A stretch of DNA of 64,000 bases from Maniola hyperantus. Lineage: Eukaryota > Arthropoda > Insecta > Lepidoptera > Nymphalidae. Numbering within the stretch: position 1 is the first letter of the stretch; each line of letters starts with the position of its first letter. The notes beneath the pieces are model-generated. The model was not told where the DNA came from, made no database searches, and saw only the letters and a program-made list of their open reading frames with translations. The stretch spans positions 6,290,212 through 6,354,211 of the forward strand of contig NC_048560.1 of NCBI RefSeq assembly GCF_902806685.2, in the 5' to 3' direction. Positions 12,265 through 22,626 of this stretch are shown piece after piece. Position numbers and translations under genes: made by a program.

Positions 12265-12558
12265 AGGGTTCCGTGCCCAAAGGGTAAAACGGGACCCTAT
12301 TACTAAGACTCCACTGTCCGTCCATCCGTCTGTCTGTCCGTCTGTCACAAGGGTATCTCATGAACCGTGATAGTTAGACATTTGGAATTTTCACAGATGA
12401 TGAAGGTATTTGCTGCTATAACAACAAATACTAAAAAAACAGAATAAAATAAATATTTAAGGGGCTACCATACAACAAACGTGATTTTTTTGTTCGTTTT
12501 TATAGCTGATACGGAACCCTTTGTGCGCGAGTCCGACTCGCACTTAGTCGGTTTCTTT
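12265..12558 (-). repeat. Diverged B-like repeat (second subfamily)
   Basis: It begins TAGGGTTCCGTGCCCAAAGG and ends CGAGTCCGACTCGCACTTAG, the B ends with a different middle (CCTATTACTAAGACTCCACT). A similar copy in the other orientation lies at 62077-62340. Confidence 0.7.
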
Positions 12559-12887
12559 TTTAAATTTGTTAACAAAAGTATAATATTATGGATAGTACAA
12601 ACAACAGCTGCATCGAAAGTAAGTAGGTACCTACCAGGAAATCATAAACTTTAGAAGGTAAAGTACTAAAAAAATGGGACAATCTCAACCACAGATCTGT
12701 TGTCCGAGATATGAACTAGTTTCCGCTGAATAGCCTTCAAAGCGGTTTCTATACTTGGCCAATGATAAAGGCACGAAAGCTCTTTTGTCGAGATAGAGGC
12801 AATCAACTGTGGAAGGCTTCAGTAATAAAACAAAATAAGAATACCGTTAGCTGGCGGTTAGAGAAAGGAAGCCATTTTTAGGGTTCC

Positions 12888-13443
12888 GTCATCATCATGA
12901 TCAACCCCTACCCGGCTATGCCAACTACAGAGCACGGATATCCTCTCAGAGTGAGAAGAGTTTTGGCCATAGTCTACCAAGCTGGCCATGTGCGAAATGG
13001 TAGACTTCACCACACCTTTGAAAATATTATTGAGAACTCTCAGGCATGCAGGTTTCCTCACGATTCTCCTCACAGAGTGAGAAGGGTTTTGGCCATAGTC
13101 TACCACGCTGGCCTTGTGCGTATTGGCAGACTTCACACACCTTTGAAAATATTATTGAGAACTCTCAGGCATGCAGGTTTCCTCACGATTCTCCTCTCAG
13201 AGTGAGAAGGGTTTTGGCCATAGTCTACCACGCTGGCCTTGTGCGGATTGGTAGACTTCACACACCTTTGAAAATATTATTGAGAACTCTCAGGCATGCA
13301 GGTTCTCCTTCACCGTTAAAGCAAGTGATATTTAATTAATTAAAACGCACATAACTCCTATAAGTTAGAGGTGCGTGCCCGGGATCGAACCCCCGACCTT
13401 CAATTAGAAGGCGGATGTTCTAACCACTAGGCTGTCACAGCTT
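12888..13443 (-). repeat. S2 SINE with an internal three-fold tandem duplication (125-126 bp)
   Basis: The block from CAGAGTGAGAAG to CACGATTCTCCT occurs three times (starts 12947, 13073, 13198), followed by the reversed tRNA-like head ending near CTAACCACTAGGCTGTCACA. Confidence 0.88.
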
Positions 13444-13527
13444 TTAGAAGCTTTTAGCACAGAAGATTAACTTAGCTACTTTTAATAGGAAAGCTTACTA
13501 AGTTATTTCCGATAAACACGAGTATAT

Positions 13528-13820
13528 TTGAGGAATCGGCGCTTTATTGACTCGCGTTTCTGGAATGCCATGACTAACTTAACGCTGACACATCGGTCGC
13601 GATTGCAAAAAAAACATATCGCCGACGCGAATATGCCGTTTGCATTTCACACCCTTTCTCGTTGCGGCCATTCTTGCACGAATAAATTCAAAAGGGCTCT
13701 TGCCACCATAGATATTCCTGCGCTCATTGAACCGGCAGGGTTTAGTCGGGATGATGGCAAGAGACCTGATGGATTGACGCTTGAAAAAGTGCTTTACAAT
13801 TTGTTTAGACCTAGAATCTA
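13528..13820 (+). pseudogene. Retroelement polymerase fragment with a DGKRPDGLTL motif
   Basis: One open frame reads HTLSRCGHSCTNKFKRAL and then EPAGFSRDDGKRPDGLTL. That combination (Cys/His motif, then EP-G-SR-DGKRPDG) is familiar from invertebrate retroelement-related polymerase-like proteins. The domain is cut short at both ends. Assigned by memory of the motif, so moderate confidence. Confidence 0.5.
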
Positions 13821-14020
13821 GAAGTGCATATTTCTCAGGTGAGATCATGAGGACATATCTTATTACCTTTTATTACACATTTACCTACTTGACTTGAGTA
13901 CCCAGTACCTGCTTACAAAGTTACAATATGCCACACTAGCTCCTGTCGAAACAATGTAAATACATGACAATTTTATACCCATATCTATCTTAATCTTAAA
14001 CAATAGAGTTTATAATTTAA

Positions 14021-14240
14021 CTAGCTTATGCTCGCGACTTCGTCCGCGTGGTCTACTCAAATTTCAAACCCCTATTTTACCCCCTTTGGGGTTGAATTTT
14101 CAAAAATCCTTTCTTTGCGGATGCCTACGTCATGATAGCTATCTGCATGCCAAATTTCAGCCCGATCCGTCCTGTAGTTTGAGCTGTGCGTTGATAGATC
14201 AGTCAGTCAGTCAGTCACTTTTTCCTTTTATATATTTAGA
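14021..14240 (+). repeat. A1-family repeat, full length
   Basis: It runs from CTAGCTTATGCTCGCGACTT to a (GTCA)4 run and TTTCCTTTTATATATTTAGA. Confidence 0.87.
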
Positions 14241-14345
14241 TGGAACAAACTACGCGTGAATCACAAGTTATAAATCTTGTCTAACTTCCTCATAATATAC
14301 GTTTATAATCATGTCAGTTATGGCTATGACCATAGTATAGCAAAA

Positions 14346-14478
14346 ATATGCGGCAGAAAGTAATGTATATCGGCCATACCTATGTGACGTTTTGTCGGTC
14401 TCAACGACAGAGACAACGCTCTACGAAACCGCTATCTATTTCTAAACGTCGATGCACATTATTTTCTGCCGCGTACCT
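14346..14478. mobile_element. MITE with GCGGCAGAAA/TTTCTGCCGC termini
   Basis: The ends ATGCGGCAGAAAGTAATGT and ACATTATTTTCTGCCGCGTA are inverted copies. Half-copies lie at 14671-14749 and 57091-57190. Confidence 0.7.
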
Positions 14479-14527
14479 ACTCCACATCCTGTAATTTTGG
14501 TTGACATGTCATGCTATAGTTTTCCAC

Positions 14528-14655
14528 AGGGATCATTGTGAAACTCGCTACAGTTATTCGTCCAAGGCTGACATATCTTTGTACAGTTGTTGTTGACAGT
14601 TGTTTAATGTTTTTAACATTGCAATGCATACTGGGTAACAGCTAGATATACCGCC
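14528..14655 (+). repeat. Dispersed repeat shared with 39230-39350
   Basis: AACATTGCAATGCATACTGG and GTAACAGCTAGATATA recur in reverse at 39.3 kb with the GTTGTTGACAG part. The type is not known. Confidence 0.5.
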
Positions 14656-14670
14656 TATAAATTAACAAAG

Positions 14671-14749
14671 TGACAGAGACAACGCTCTACGAAACCGCTA
14701 TATATCTCATTCTAAAGGTCGATGTACATTATTTTCTGCCGCGTACTGT
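14671..14749. repeat. Half-copy of the GCGGCAGAAA MITE
   Basis: GACAGAGACAACGCTCTACG through TTATTTTCTGCCGCGTAC repeats the right half of the element at 14346-14478. Confidence 0.65.
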
Positions 14750-15847
14750 TACTTGTGTAATATATCCCTCTTCCAGCGTGTTTGTATATATCCATTTCAG
14801 TGCCCCCAGTGCACCCCTTGCACGGTGCAAGTTGCAACGAGGTCGCGTCCCATTTCCACTGATTATATCGAGAGTGCGGTGTCGCGAGCGTTTTCAATGC
14901 TGTCATGTTTTTTTTTTTCACCAAAAGGATCTTGTTAAAAGGATTCGCATTCACTGGTAGCGCAAAAAATAGACAGATTTCATTTCGGTTGTAGTTTTTA
15001 GTACTTAATTAAGTATTACTACCCATATTATCGGTTAGGCAGCATTCGGGAAGCTTCGAGATGTCTTCTTGTCCAAAATTCCTCAGTGCTTGAAGATCAA
15101 AATCAAAGTTGATCATGATGAAGTAAATAATTGATAGTACTGATTTGAATGATGATATCAGTAATAACCAATAACCGGTAACTATCATTCCCAACTGTGT
15201 CAAGGTGACATGTTTTTTTTTCTAACGTTTACTAAACGCATATGTTTGCATTTGACTTTTAAATATCAGATGATGTTCTTTAATACAAACGTAGTCAACT
15301 GACTCATTCGACTATTAAATGCTTTTGTGTTTAGGTCGCATTTCTGATTGAGTGGTTTCAATAGCAATTGTGCCCTAATCAAGTTAATATTGCAGTAAGG
15401 TTATTATGAAAGGCAAAACTCTCGATAAGCCGCTGTGTATTGTGGTTAATAAATAACTTCATTCTGGTATGTTTAATTATACCTACGATTAAGTATCGCA
15501 ATCAACATTTTAAAAAAAATTACGCAATCGCCTTCCAGTCATTTAAAAGACACCATGAGGATTTCACGTAGTCCCAAAGACGCGAACAATGCAGAAATTG
15601 AAAAAAAAATGCAACATCATAATTCGTGAATTGTAAACTTTTTTATTTTTTACTTAAGTGCCTAACTACCTTAAAATAAAATGTTTTTCTTTGTACCTAA
15701 CCAAAATCTCAAATAAACATTTTTGTTTTCATTTACCTACATTCACTTGCACTTGCGTTGCTAGTTTTCACATAGGTACAATTCACAAGTGTACGGCCCT
15801 CAGTACTGTCTCACATTGTCCTATGTGGCCCTTGACCAAAAAAGTGT

Positions 15848-15900
15848 GACGACCACTGGTCCAGTGATTAGGACGTCCGCCTTCTGATCGGAGGAGGAGT
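15848..15900 (+). repeat. S2 head fragment
   Basis: Only AGTGATTAGGACGTCCGCCT and the following GATCGGAGGAGG of the tRNA-like head are recognisable. Confidence 0.5.
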
Positions 15901-16465
15901 AACTTACTATTGAGAGCGGGCTTCCTTACAGAATGAAAAGGGTTTAGGTCAGTGTTACCCAAACATTGTTCTGCCATGGTCCGGTAATTTTCACATTGCC
16001 CCTTCGTGACCCACTTAACACTGACCAAGCTGGTTCCATTAGGTACGCCGGCGAACTTCGTACCGCCTAACAGTCGATTCTTTTCAGGATTTTTTTAAAA
16101 TTTTTCTCTCCGTAAGAACCATCCCCGTACCGTACTTCAAGGAATATTATGAAAAAAAAGTTAGCGAAATCGGTTCAGCTGTTCGAGATTTGCGATCAGC
16201 AACACATTCAGCGATTCATTTTTATAGAAAGAGATAATATTATCGCTATTTGGTAATATTTTTAAAACAATGCGAGAATGTTGCGACCCGGGATTTTATT
16301 TTGATGGCCCGGTACTGGGTCGCGACCCGGCAAATGGGAAACGCTGGTTTAGGTTATAGTACTACGTCAGCCAAGTACCTACGGATTCACAGACTTCACT
16401 CACGCTTTCCTCATGATTTTTTTCCTTCATTCATATCATACCCATATCCATACAAAATATTATAG

Positions 16466-16623
16466 CTTTTCACAGCTTAACAGTTTAACGGAATTTGGTA
16501 CAGTTAGTTATCCCGGGAATGGACCTAGGCTACTTTATATCTCGGAAAATCAGAGTACCCACGTCATTTTTGTCAAAAAACTATTTAAATCCACTCGCAC
16601 TAAGTAGCAGACATCAGCTAGTA
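16466..16623 (-). repeat. A2-family repeat, decayed
   Basis: Reversed and diverged: AGGCTACTTTATATCTCGGAA, then CCACTCGCACTAAGTAGCAG in place of the usual head. Confidence 0.55.
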
Positions 16624-16665
16624 GTGTGTGATATTTAGTAGCTCATTAGGCATTAGGGATGTGAA

Positions 16666-17065
16666 AAAACCGGCCAAGTGCGAGTCAGACTCGCGCACTG
16701 AGTATTCCGTACTACAGACGTATTTTATCGACATTTTGCACGATAAATCAAAAACTATTATGCATAAAAATAAATAAAAATCTGTTTTAGAACGTACAAG
16801 TGAAGCCCTTTCATATGATACCCCACTTGATCTAGTTATCTTACTTTGAAAATTGAAAATACTAATTTATAAGAATATAACCACAAATTCACGGTTTTCA
16901 GATTTTTCCCCGAATGTCTGCTATAAGACCTACCTATCAAATTTCATGATTCTAGGTCAACGGGAAGTACCCTGTAGGTTTCCTGACAGACCGACAGACA
17001 GACAGAAAACAAAGTGATCCTATAAGGGTTCCGTTTTTCCTTTTGAGGTACGGAACCCTAAAAAT
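16666..17065 (+). repeat. B-family repeat, full length
   Basis: It runs from AAACCGGCCAAGTGCGAGTC to TTTTGAGGTACGGAACCCTA. Confidence 0.86.
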
Positions 17066-17204
17066 TACAATAAAACACCACAACAATATGATTGTCATTA
17101 GAAAGGTCGTCCCGGGAACTCATAGCGCACTAATTGTTAATAATCGTCCATCCGTACGCTAATTAGTTTTGCCGGTGTCGACGGTTATTTTACGAATATT
17201 ATGA

Positions 17205-17430
17205 ACTAGCTTATGCTCGCGACTTCGTCCGCGTGGACTACTTTTTCAAACCCCTATTTTACCCTCTTAGGGGTTGAATTTTGAAAAATCCTTTCTTAGC
17301 GGAAGCCTACATCATAATAGCTATCTGCATACCAAATTTCAGCCCAATCCGTCCAGTAGTTTGAGCTGTGCGTTGATAGATCAGTCAGTCAGTCAGTCAG
17401 TCAGTCACCTTTTCCTTTTATATATTTAGA
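17205..17430 (+). repeat. A1-family repeat, first of two in tandem
   Basis: It is a complete A1 copy with a GTCA run near 17386-17407. The next A1 copy starts at the very next base. Confidence 0.87.
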
Positions 17431-17672
17431 CTAGCTTATGCTCGCGACTTCGTCCGCGTGGACTACAAAATTTCAAATCCCTATTTAACCCCCTTAGGAG
17501 TTGAATTTTCACAAATCCTTTCTTAGCGGATGCCTAACGTCATAATAGCTATCTGCATGCCAAATTTCAGCCCGATCCGTCCAGTAGTTAGAGCTGTGCG
17601 TTGATAGATCAGTCAGTCAGTCAGTCAGTCAGTCAGTCAGTCAGTCAGTCACCTTTTCCTTTTATATAAATA
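17431..17672 (+). repeat. A1-family repeat, second in tandem, with expanded GTCA run
   Basis: It is a complete A1 copy whose GTCA tract (about 17612-17650) is roughly ten units, longer than in the other copies. Confidence 0.87.
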
Positions 17673-17673
17673 T

Positions 17674-17887
17674 ACTAGCTGATGCCCGCGACTTCATCCG
17701 TGTGGATATAGGTTTTCAAAAATCCTGTGGGAACTCTTTAATTTTCCGGGATAAAAAATAGCCTATGTCCTTCCCCGGGATGCAAGCTATCTCTGTACCA
17801 AATTTCGTTAAAATCGGTTGAACGGTTGAGCCGTGAAAAGCTAGCAGACAGACAGACACACTTTCGCATTTATAATATTAGTATGGA
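17674..17887 (+). repeat. A2-family repeat, full length
   Basis: It begins ACTAGCTGATGCCCGCGACTT directly after the second A1 copy and ends TTTATAATATTAGTATGGA. Confidence 0.87.
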
Positions 17888-18129
17888 AGTATGGATTAAC
17901 AAGGTAAGTAAGTGGTTAAGTAATTTGTGTCTACTGCAGCATTATAACTTTAATTAGTGGATGGTTTATGAAAGGTATCATTACAGCTCCATATAGTCTA
18001 ATCAAATAGCTTGTGCGGACTAATTAATTAGTTTTAGTTCTACTTGGAAAATGTTTTAATAAATACTGTATGAAGGTACAGTTATTATGCTGTTAATCTA
18101 TTTAAAAGTTTTTGTTGACGTTGTTACCG

Positions 18130-18862
18130 GATAATCCATACTAATATAAATGCGAAAGTGTGTCTGTCGGTCTACTAGCTTTTCACGGCTCATCCGTTCA
18201 ACCGATTTTTATGAAATTTGGTACAGAGATAGCTGTTAGCACGCACAACAGACGGAAACGTTTAAGTGCGGAAACCAGCCCAGAGTGAAGCAGAAGCTGT
18301 TAGCTTGCATCCCGGCCAGGGAAGGACATATAAATAAATAAAATAGCCTTTATTCTCTGATACAATAGTTATACATCTTATATTACTAACTAACCGTATC
18401 ACTAATTTCTTATTTCCTATTATTTAATTATCCTATCCTACATAATTTATTCTAAAAAATTGGTAACACCAGCAATTTACTGTTCAGGTTGACCTCTTTG
18501 GACATAGGCCTCCTCTAGACTTCTCCATTTTTCCCTATCTAACGCCAATCCTCTCGCCGTCATCTCGCTCTCTTCCCATCTCTGGGGTACCAGTATGTGA
18601 CCTCTTTGGTCCATTTATCCTTTGAAGATCTGATCACATGGCCAATCCAACGCCACTTAAGTTTCTTAATTCTTTTTGAGACATCTGTCACACCTGTGGT
18701 CTTTCTAATTTTGGTCAGTCTCCACTTGTCTTTTAGTTTGATGTGCAGCATGCTTCACATGCCCAGGGAAGGACATAGGCTACTTTTATCCCGAAAAATC
18801 AAAGAGTTCCCACAGGATTTTTAGAAACCTAAATCCATGCGGACGAAGTCACAAGCATTATT
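18130..18862 (-). repeat. A2-family repeat interrupted by two retroelement insertions
   Basis: The A2 segments are 18130-18246, 18302-18330 and 18778-18862, all reversed. The interruptions are a ~55-bp piece at 18247 and a LINE 3' end at 18331-18762, each between short direct repeats. Confidence 0.75.
18331..18762 (-). mobile_element. 5'-truncated LINE insertion with 15-bp target duplication
   Basis: CCAGGGAAGGACATA is present at 18316-18330 and 18763-18777. The minus frame reads WRLTKIRKTTGVTDVSKRI and LKWRWIGHVIRSSKDKWTK, the C-terminus of a non-LTR retrotransposon polymerase. The 3' end has a TTTATTTATTTAT tail on the minus strand. Confidence 0.85.
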
Positions 18863-18899
18863 TTCCAGCATAAAAGTTGCCGTCAATTTCCGGGTTACA

Positions 18900-21470
18900 A
18901 GCTACCTCTGTACCAAATTTTATATAAATCGGTCAAGCAGATGGCCCTTTAAGAATCGTTTCAATATAGGACTTGATTTTTAAATGCAAAGTTCTTTGGA
19001 ATTACATCTGAGCTTAACCTCTTTAAATTTATATTGATGAGTCTCATATATAAAAAACTCATATTATTAGAATACTATGAAACTCAATAATTTTTATTGT
19101 ATTGAGTAAGATATTATGTATTATTTCTCATTTCTAAGTATGGAAAAGAAACCCAGGACTAAGAAGATATGTATATATATGAATATATGATATTTCTAGT
19201 AACTTGATTATTAAAAAATAATATAAACAGCAATAAACACACAGGTGGGTCTTTTGATGTACTCATAATAAAACAATGTTTATGATAAGAAAAAATTGTT
19301 TGGAAATTATCATGTAAGCTGATAATGATAATCATAAGATTACCTAATTTTAGTATTTAATCAAAACCACCAGAGTCCAGATTCATTTATATAAAACAAT
19401 TAATTATAAGTATTGATTTAGATAAGGCAAAATTGTCAAAATTGTAAAGTACTTAATTTGAAAATGGAACGTGCCAATGTTCTTATTTCAAATGGGTGGG
19501 GACTGGGGTGTTATTACTCACAAACCAACCCTTGTGGACCTATATAGGGTCATCCTATAGAAGCACCCCATTTCTAAGAAGTAATTTCGCCCCCATATAG
19601 AATGCACTTTAATAAATTCAAGGCCAAACAAACAAATGAAAGGGAAAGACAAAAATACACTATACAATACGACGTGTGGGGCACCCCAAGATAATATTAT
19701 AAGTTGAAAAAATCGATAGCTCGCCCGAGTTAGACGTTTTCTTACACTATTCAACGCTTGAACGATTCCTGCTCTAAATTATGCACTGTTTTTCTGCAAT
19801 CTCATTCATAAAAGTGCAAATTTAAAATCGATAAGTGGTGTTTACATTACAACTCCGCGCGAGAATCAGTACAACAGAATACAGATGCGTAAATAAATAT
19901 TCTAAATTTAAATATAGAACGACGCGTGTATATTCTGTATGTAAGCACTGAGCATACAATAGAGAATTTGTTTTCTGAAAAGCTCGCAAATTGCAGCGGT
20001 TTGATGAACTTTGCTGTACGTACCTCATTTTGATAGGATCCTTTGTCGTGATTAATCCGACTATAGCACGACACTCAACAATTGTTCACTTAAAAACTGC
20101 ATATTATCACAGACACAAACTGACATTTTATTGTATTATCGACTCGAGTTCACGTCCAGTGCATTGGGGGTGGCCATTTTTGAGAAAAAGCTCACTACTC
20201 AGCTCAATTTTTTTAGTTTCACTGGCTTCAGTCTTCTTCGATTTTGAAACGAATGACAGAAGGACGCTTGCACTGCGCGAACACAACGAGCGAATTAAAA
20301 ATATTCAAAGTTTAAGACCACCGGCCACAGTTCACACACCTCTGGCGAATTGACGTTTGCGCTAAAAATGTTTTTGGTTTTTATACGCCACGGACAGCTG
20401 TAGTATTAGTACTTTCAACACATTTTACAATAGTATTAAAAAAAAATATCAAAAGGCTAAAGTTTTTTTACGACACGAGTGTGACTAATATAGATCTATG
20501 AGTGTGACGGTAGGTACATAATAGGTATTGTATTTTCTGTTCCGTGGTATTCGGAAATCCGGAGATAATAAAAAGCACCCGCCTAGGGTTATAGTGTTCT
20601 GTACTTTTGTGATCAAAAGTCCTCTGTGGTGTGGCGGACTGTGGAGTATCCAGAAAACATCACCGCCGACCAGAAAAAAACACATTTACATTTTCGCTCT
20701 TTTATACTGGCACTACACGCTTGCCGACTGAAAGCGAGCGGCGGCGACTGGCGAGTGGCGAGTGCGAGTGTCAAGTTATACATATTAATCTATGGTGTCA
20801 AGGGCCCAGTCGACTCGGGCACTCGCGCTTCGCCTCGCGTCATCTCGCGTCGTCGCCGCTCGCGTAGCGCCGTACGTTTTTTCCGCATGCATAATCTGTG
20901 TACTATAGAACTACGAGGGACGTTCAATGTATTCTCGGTATGGGTATGTTAGAAAAAAGATAAAACCTTGAAAAAAAATTATTTTTCAATACTATATGGA
21001 AGCGCGCGCACTCCGGAATTAAAACGGCACGGAATTTTAATAGATTTAAATTCAAATTTAAGGATTTTTAAACTTAATTTAATTTAAAAATTCAAGCCTC
21101 GTAACTATATGTGCCAGTCACACATACTGTTTACTGTTTAAATAACTATGTTAGTTATGTAGAAGCACTACATTTTAGTCTTTAATTTGAAATTAATTTT
21201 CTGTCTTTTGTCAGCATTATTAATAAGAAAAAGATGCAGATTCTCTCTAGTTTAAAGAAAGACATCAGAATCGACGCCAATGCCAAAATTCTATTGTCGA
21301 ATTCAATAAAAGCAAAGACCCAGAGCCGTAGAATAAAATGGAATAAAAAGAAAACTGACAGCTGATGACCACAGACCAATAACTTCAAGTAGATGACTCA
21401 AAATTTGACTGTACTCTGTGAATTTGACAAACAATACCTAGTGCTTCTCCCGAAAAATTAGTCTGTTTTT
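18900..21470. other. Upstream region of Tbce; no gene recognised
   Basis: It is mostly AT-rich and repeat-poor. Around 20700-20880 there is a GC- and CpG-rich block (TCGCCGCTCGCGTAGCGCCG), and 19850-20350 carries several short overlapping open frames on both strands. A promoter or non-coding first exon of a gene I cannot identify is possible. Confidence 0.35.
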
Positions 21471-21509
21471 CTTTTGATAAACAGTTCCTTTTTCGAAAAC
21501 TTGAAGAGA

Positions 21510-21857
21510 ATGGTGGGCGCGATGCCTATTGATTTAATACCGAAATTTTGTAACGGTGCCATGGACAGTGTGAACGGTGGCGAGGATATTGAATACCAAG
21601 TGTCCGTGGGCAGTCGAGTGAAGTGCAATGACGATTTCGGTACTGTAAAGTACATTGGGGAGGTCCAGGGATATAAAGGGATCTGGTATGGAGTGGAATG
21701 GGATAACGCTGAACGGGGTAAACACGACGGCTTTGTCGATGATATTCAGTACTTTAAAACCACCAAGAAAGGGGCTGGTTCCTTTGTACGTCCGAACAAA
21801 ATTGCTCCTCTCAGAACTTGCGCTGAAGCAATTCGCAAGTATTACGGGGATCAGGAG
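21510..21857 (+). CDS. Tbce: Tbce exon 1: N-terminus and CAP-Gly domain
   Basis: This exon is 348 nt and ends in phase 0 at GAG|GTAAGT. It holds the whole CAP-Gly domain, through SFVRPNKIAPLRTC. The in-frame sequence runs upstream without an ATG to 21474. The true 5' UTR and promoter were not resolved. Confidence 0.93.
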
Positions 21858-22563
21858 GTAAGTAATTGTATAAATAACTTAAAGTACGCAGTTGTATTGT
21901 ACTGTGTAATATATTTCAAGTTGTGTCACTTTACTCCCACACAAAGTTGCTTAACTTGATGTGTGAGTAATAAGTTAGCATAAATATATTTATCGTTACT
22001 ATTCCTTCGTTCTTTAAGGGTCTTGTTGGTCTAGTGACTACCTAATTTGACTGCAGTTCATAAGGTTTCTGAATTTGGGGTTAGGCCAAAAATTATTGTG
22101 GTTTTTAGGGTCCCGTTCCTCAAAAGGAAAAATGGAACTCTTATAGAATCACTTTGTTGTCTGTCTGTCTGTCAAGAAATCTGCAGGGTACTTCCTGTTG
22201 ACCTAGAATCATGTTTGGCAGGTAGGTAGGTCTTATAGCAGACATTAGGGGGAAAATCTGAAAACCGTGAATTTGTGGTTATATCAAACAAAAAAATTTA
22301 ATTGTGGTCATGAACTAAAAATTAGTATAATTTTAATTTTCGAAGTAAAATAACTATTAAGTGGGGTATCATATGAAAGGGCTTCACCTGTGAAGTTTAA
22401 AACAGATTTTGATTTATTTTTATGCATCATAGTTTTTAAATGTCGAAAAATACCACTGTAGCGGAACCCTCGTTGCGCGAGCCTGACTCACACTTGGCCG
22501 GTTTTTTTTAACAAGAAATTCCCAGTAGATGGAAAGTTGGCAGTTCTGTGCCTGATAACCCTT

Positions 22564-22626
<63 letters not shown>

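Noticed and set aside
13046..13339. Open frames of about 100 codons with internal repeats, resembling a tandem-repeat protein
   Set aside because: They are the three-fold duplicated body of an S2 SINE; open frames exist on both strands for the same reason.
14670..14960. Overlapping frames on both strands at 14.7-14.95 kb as a possible gene
   Set aside because: The first part is a MITE half-copy, and the rest lacks splice context or any recognisable motif.
17612..17651. Regularly spaced GTCA units as a possible CRISPR-like or regulatory array
   Set aside because: It is the 4-bp microsatellite that is part of every A1 repeat tail; no spacers.
20626..20952. Open frame of 108 codons near the CpG-rich block
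   Set aside because: No family signal, overlapping frames on both strands, and Arg-rich composition explained by CG content.
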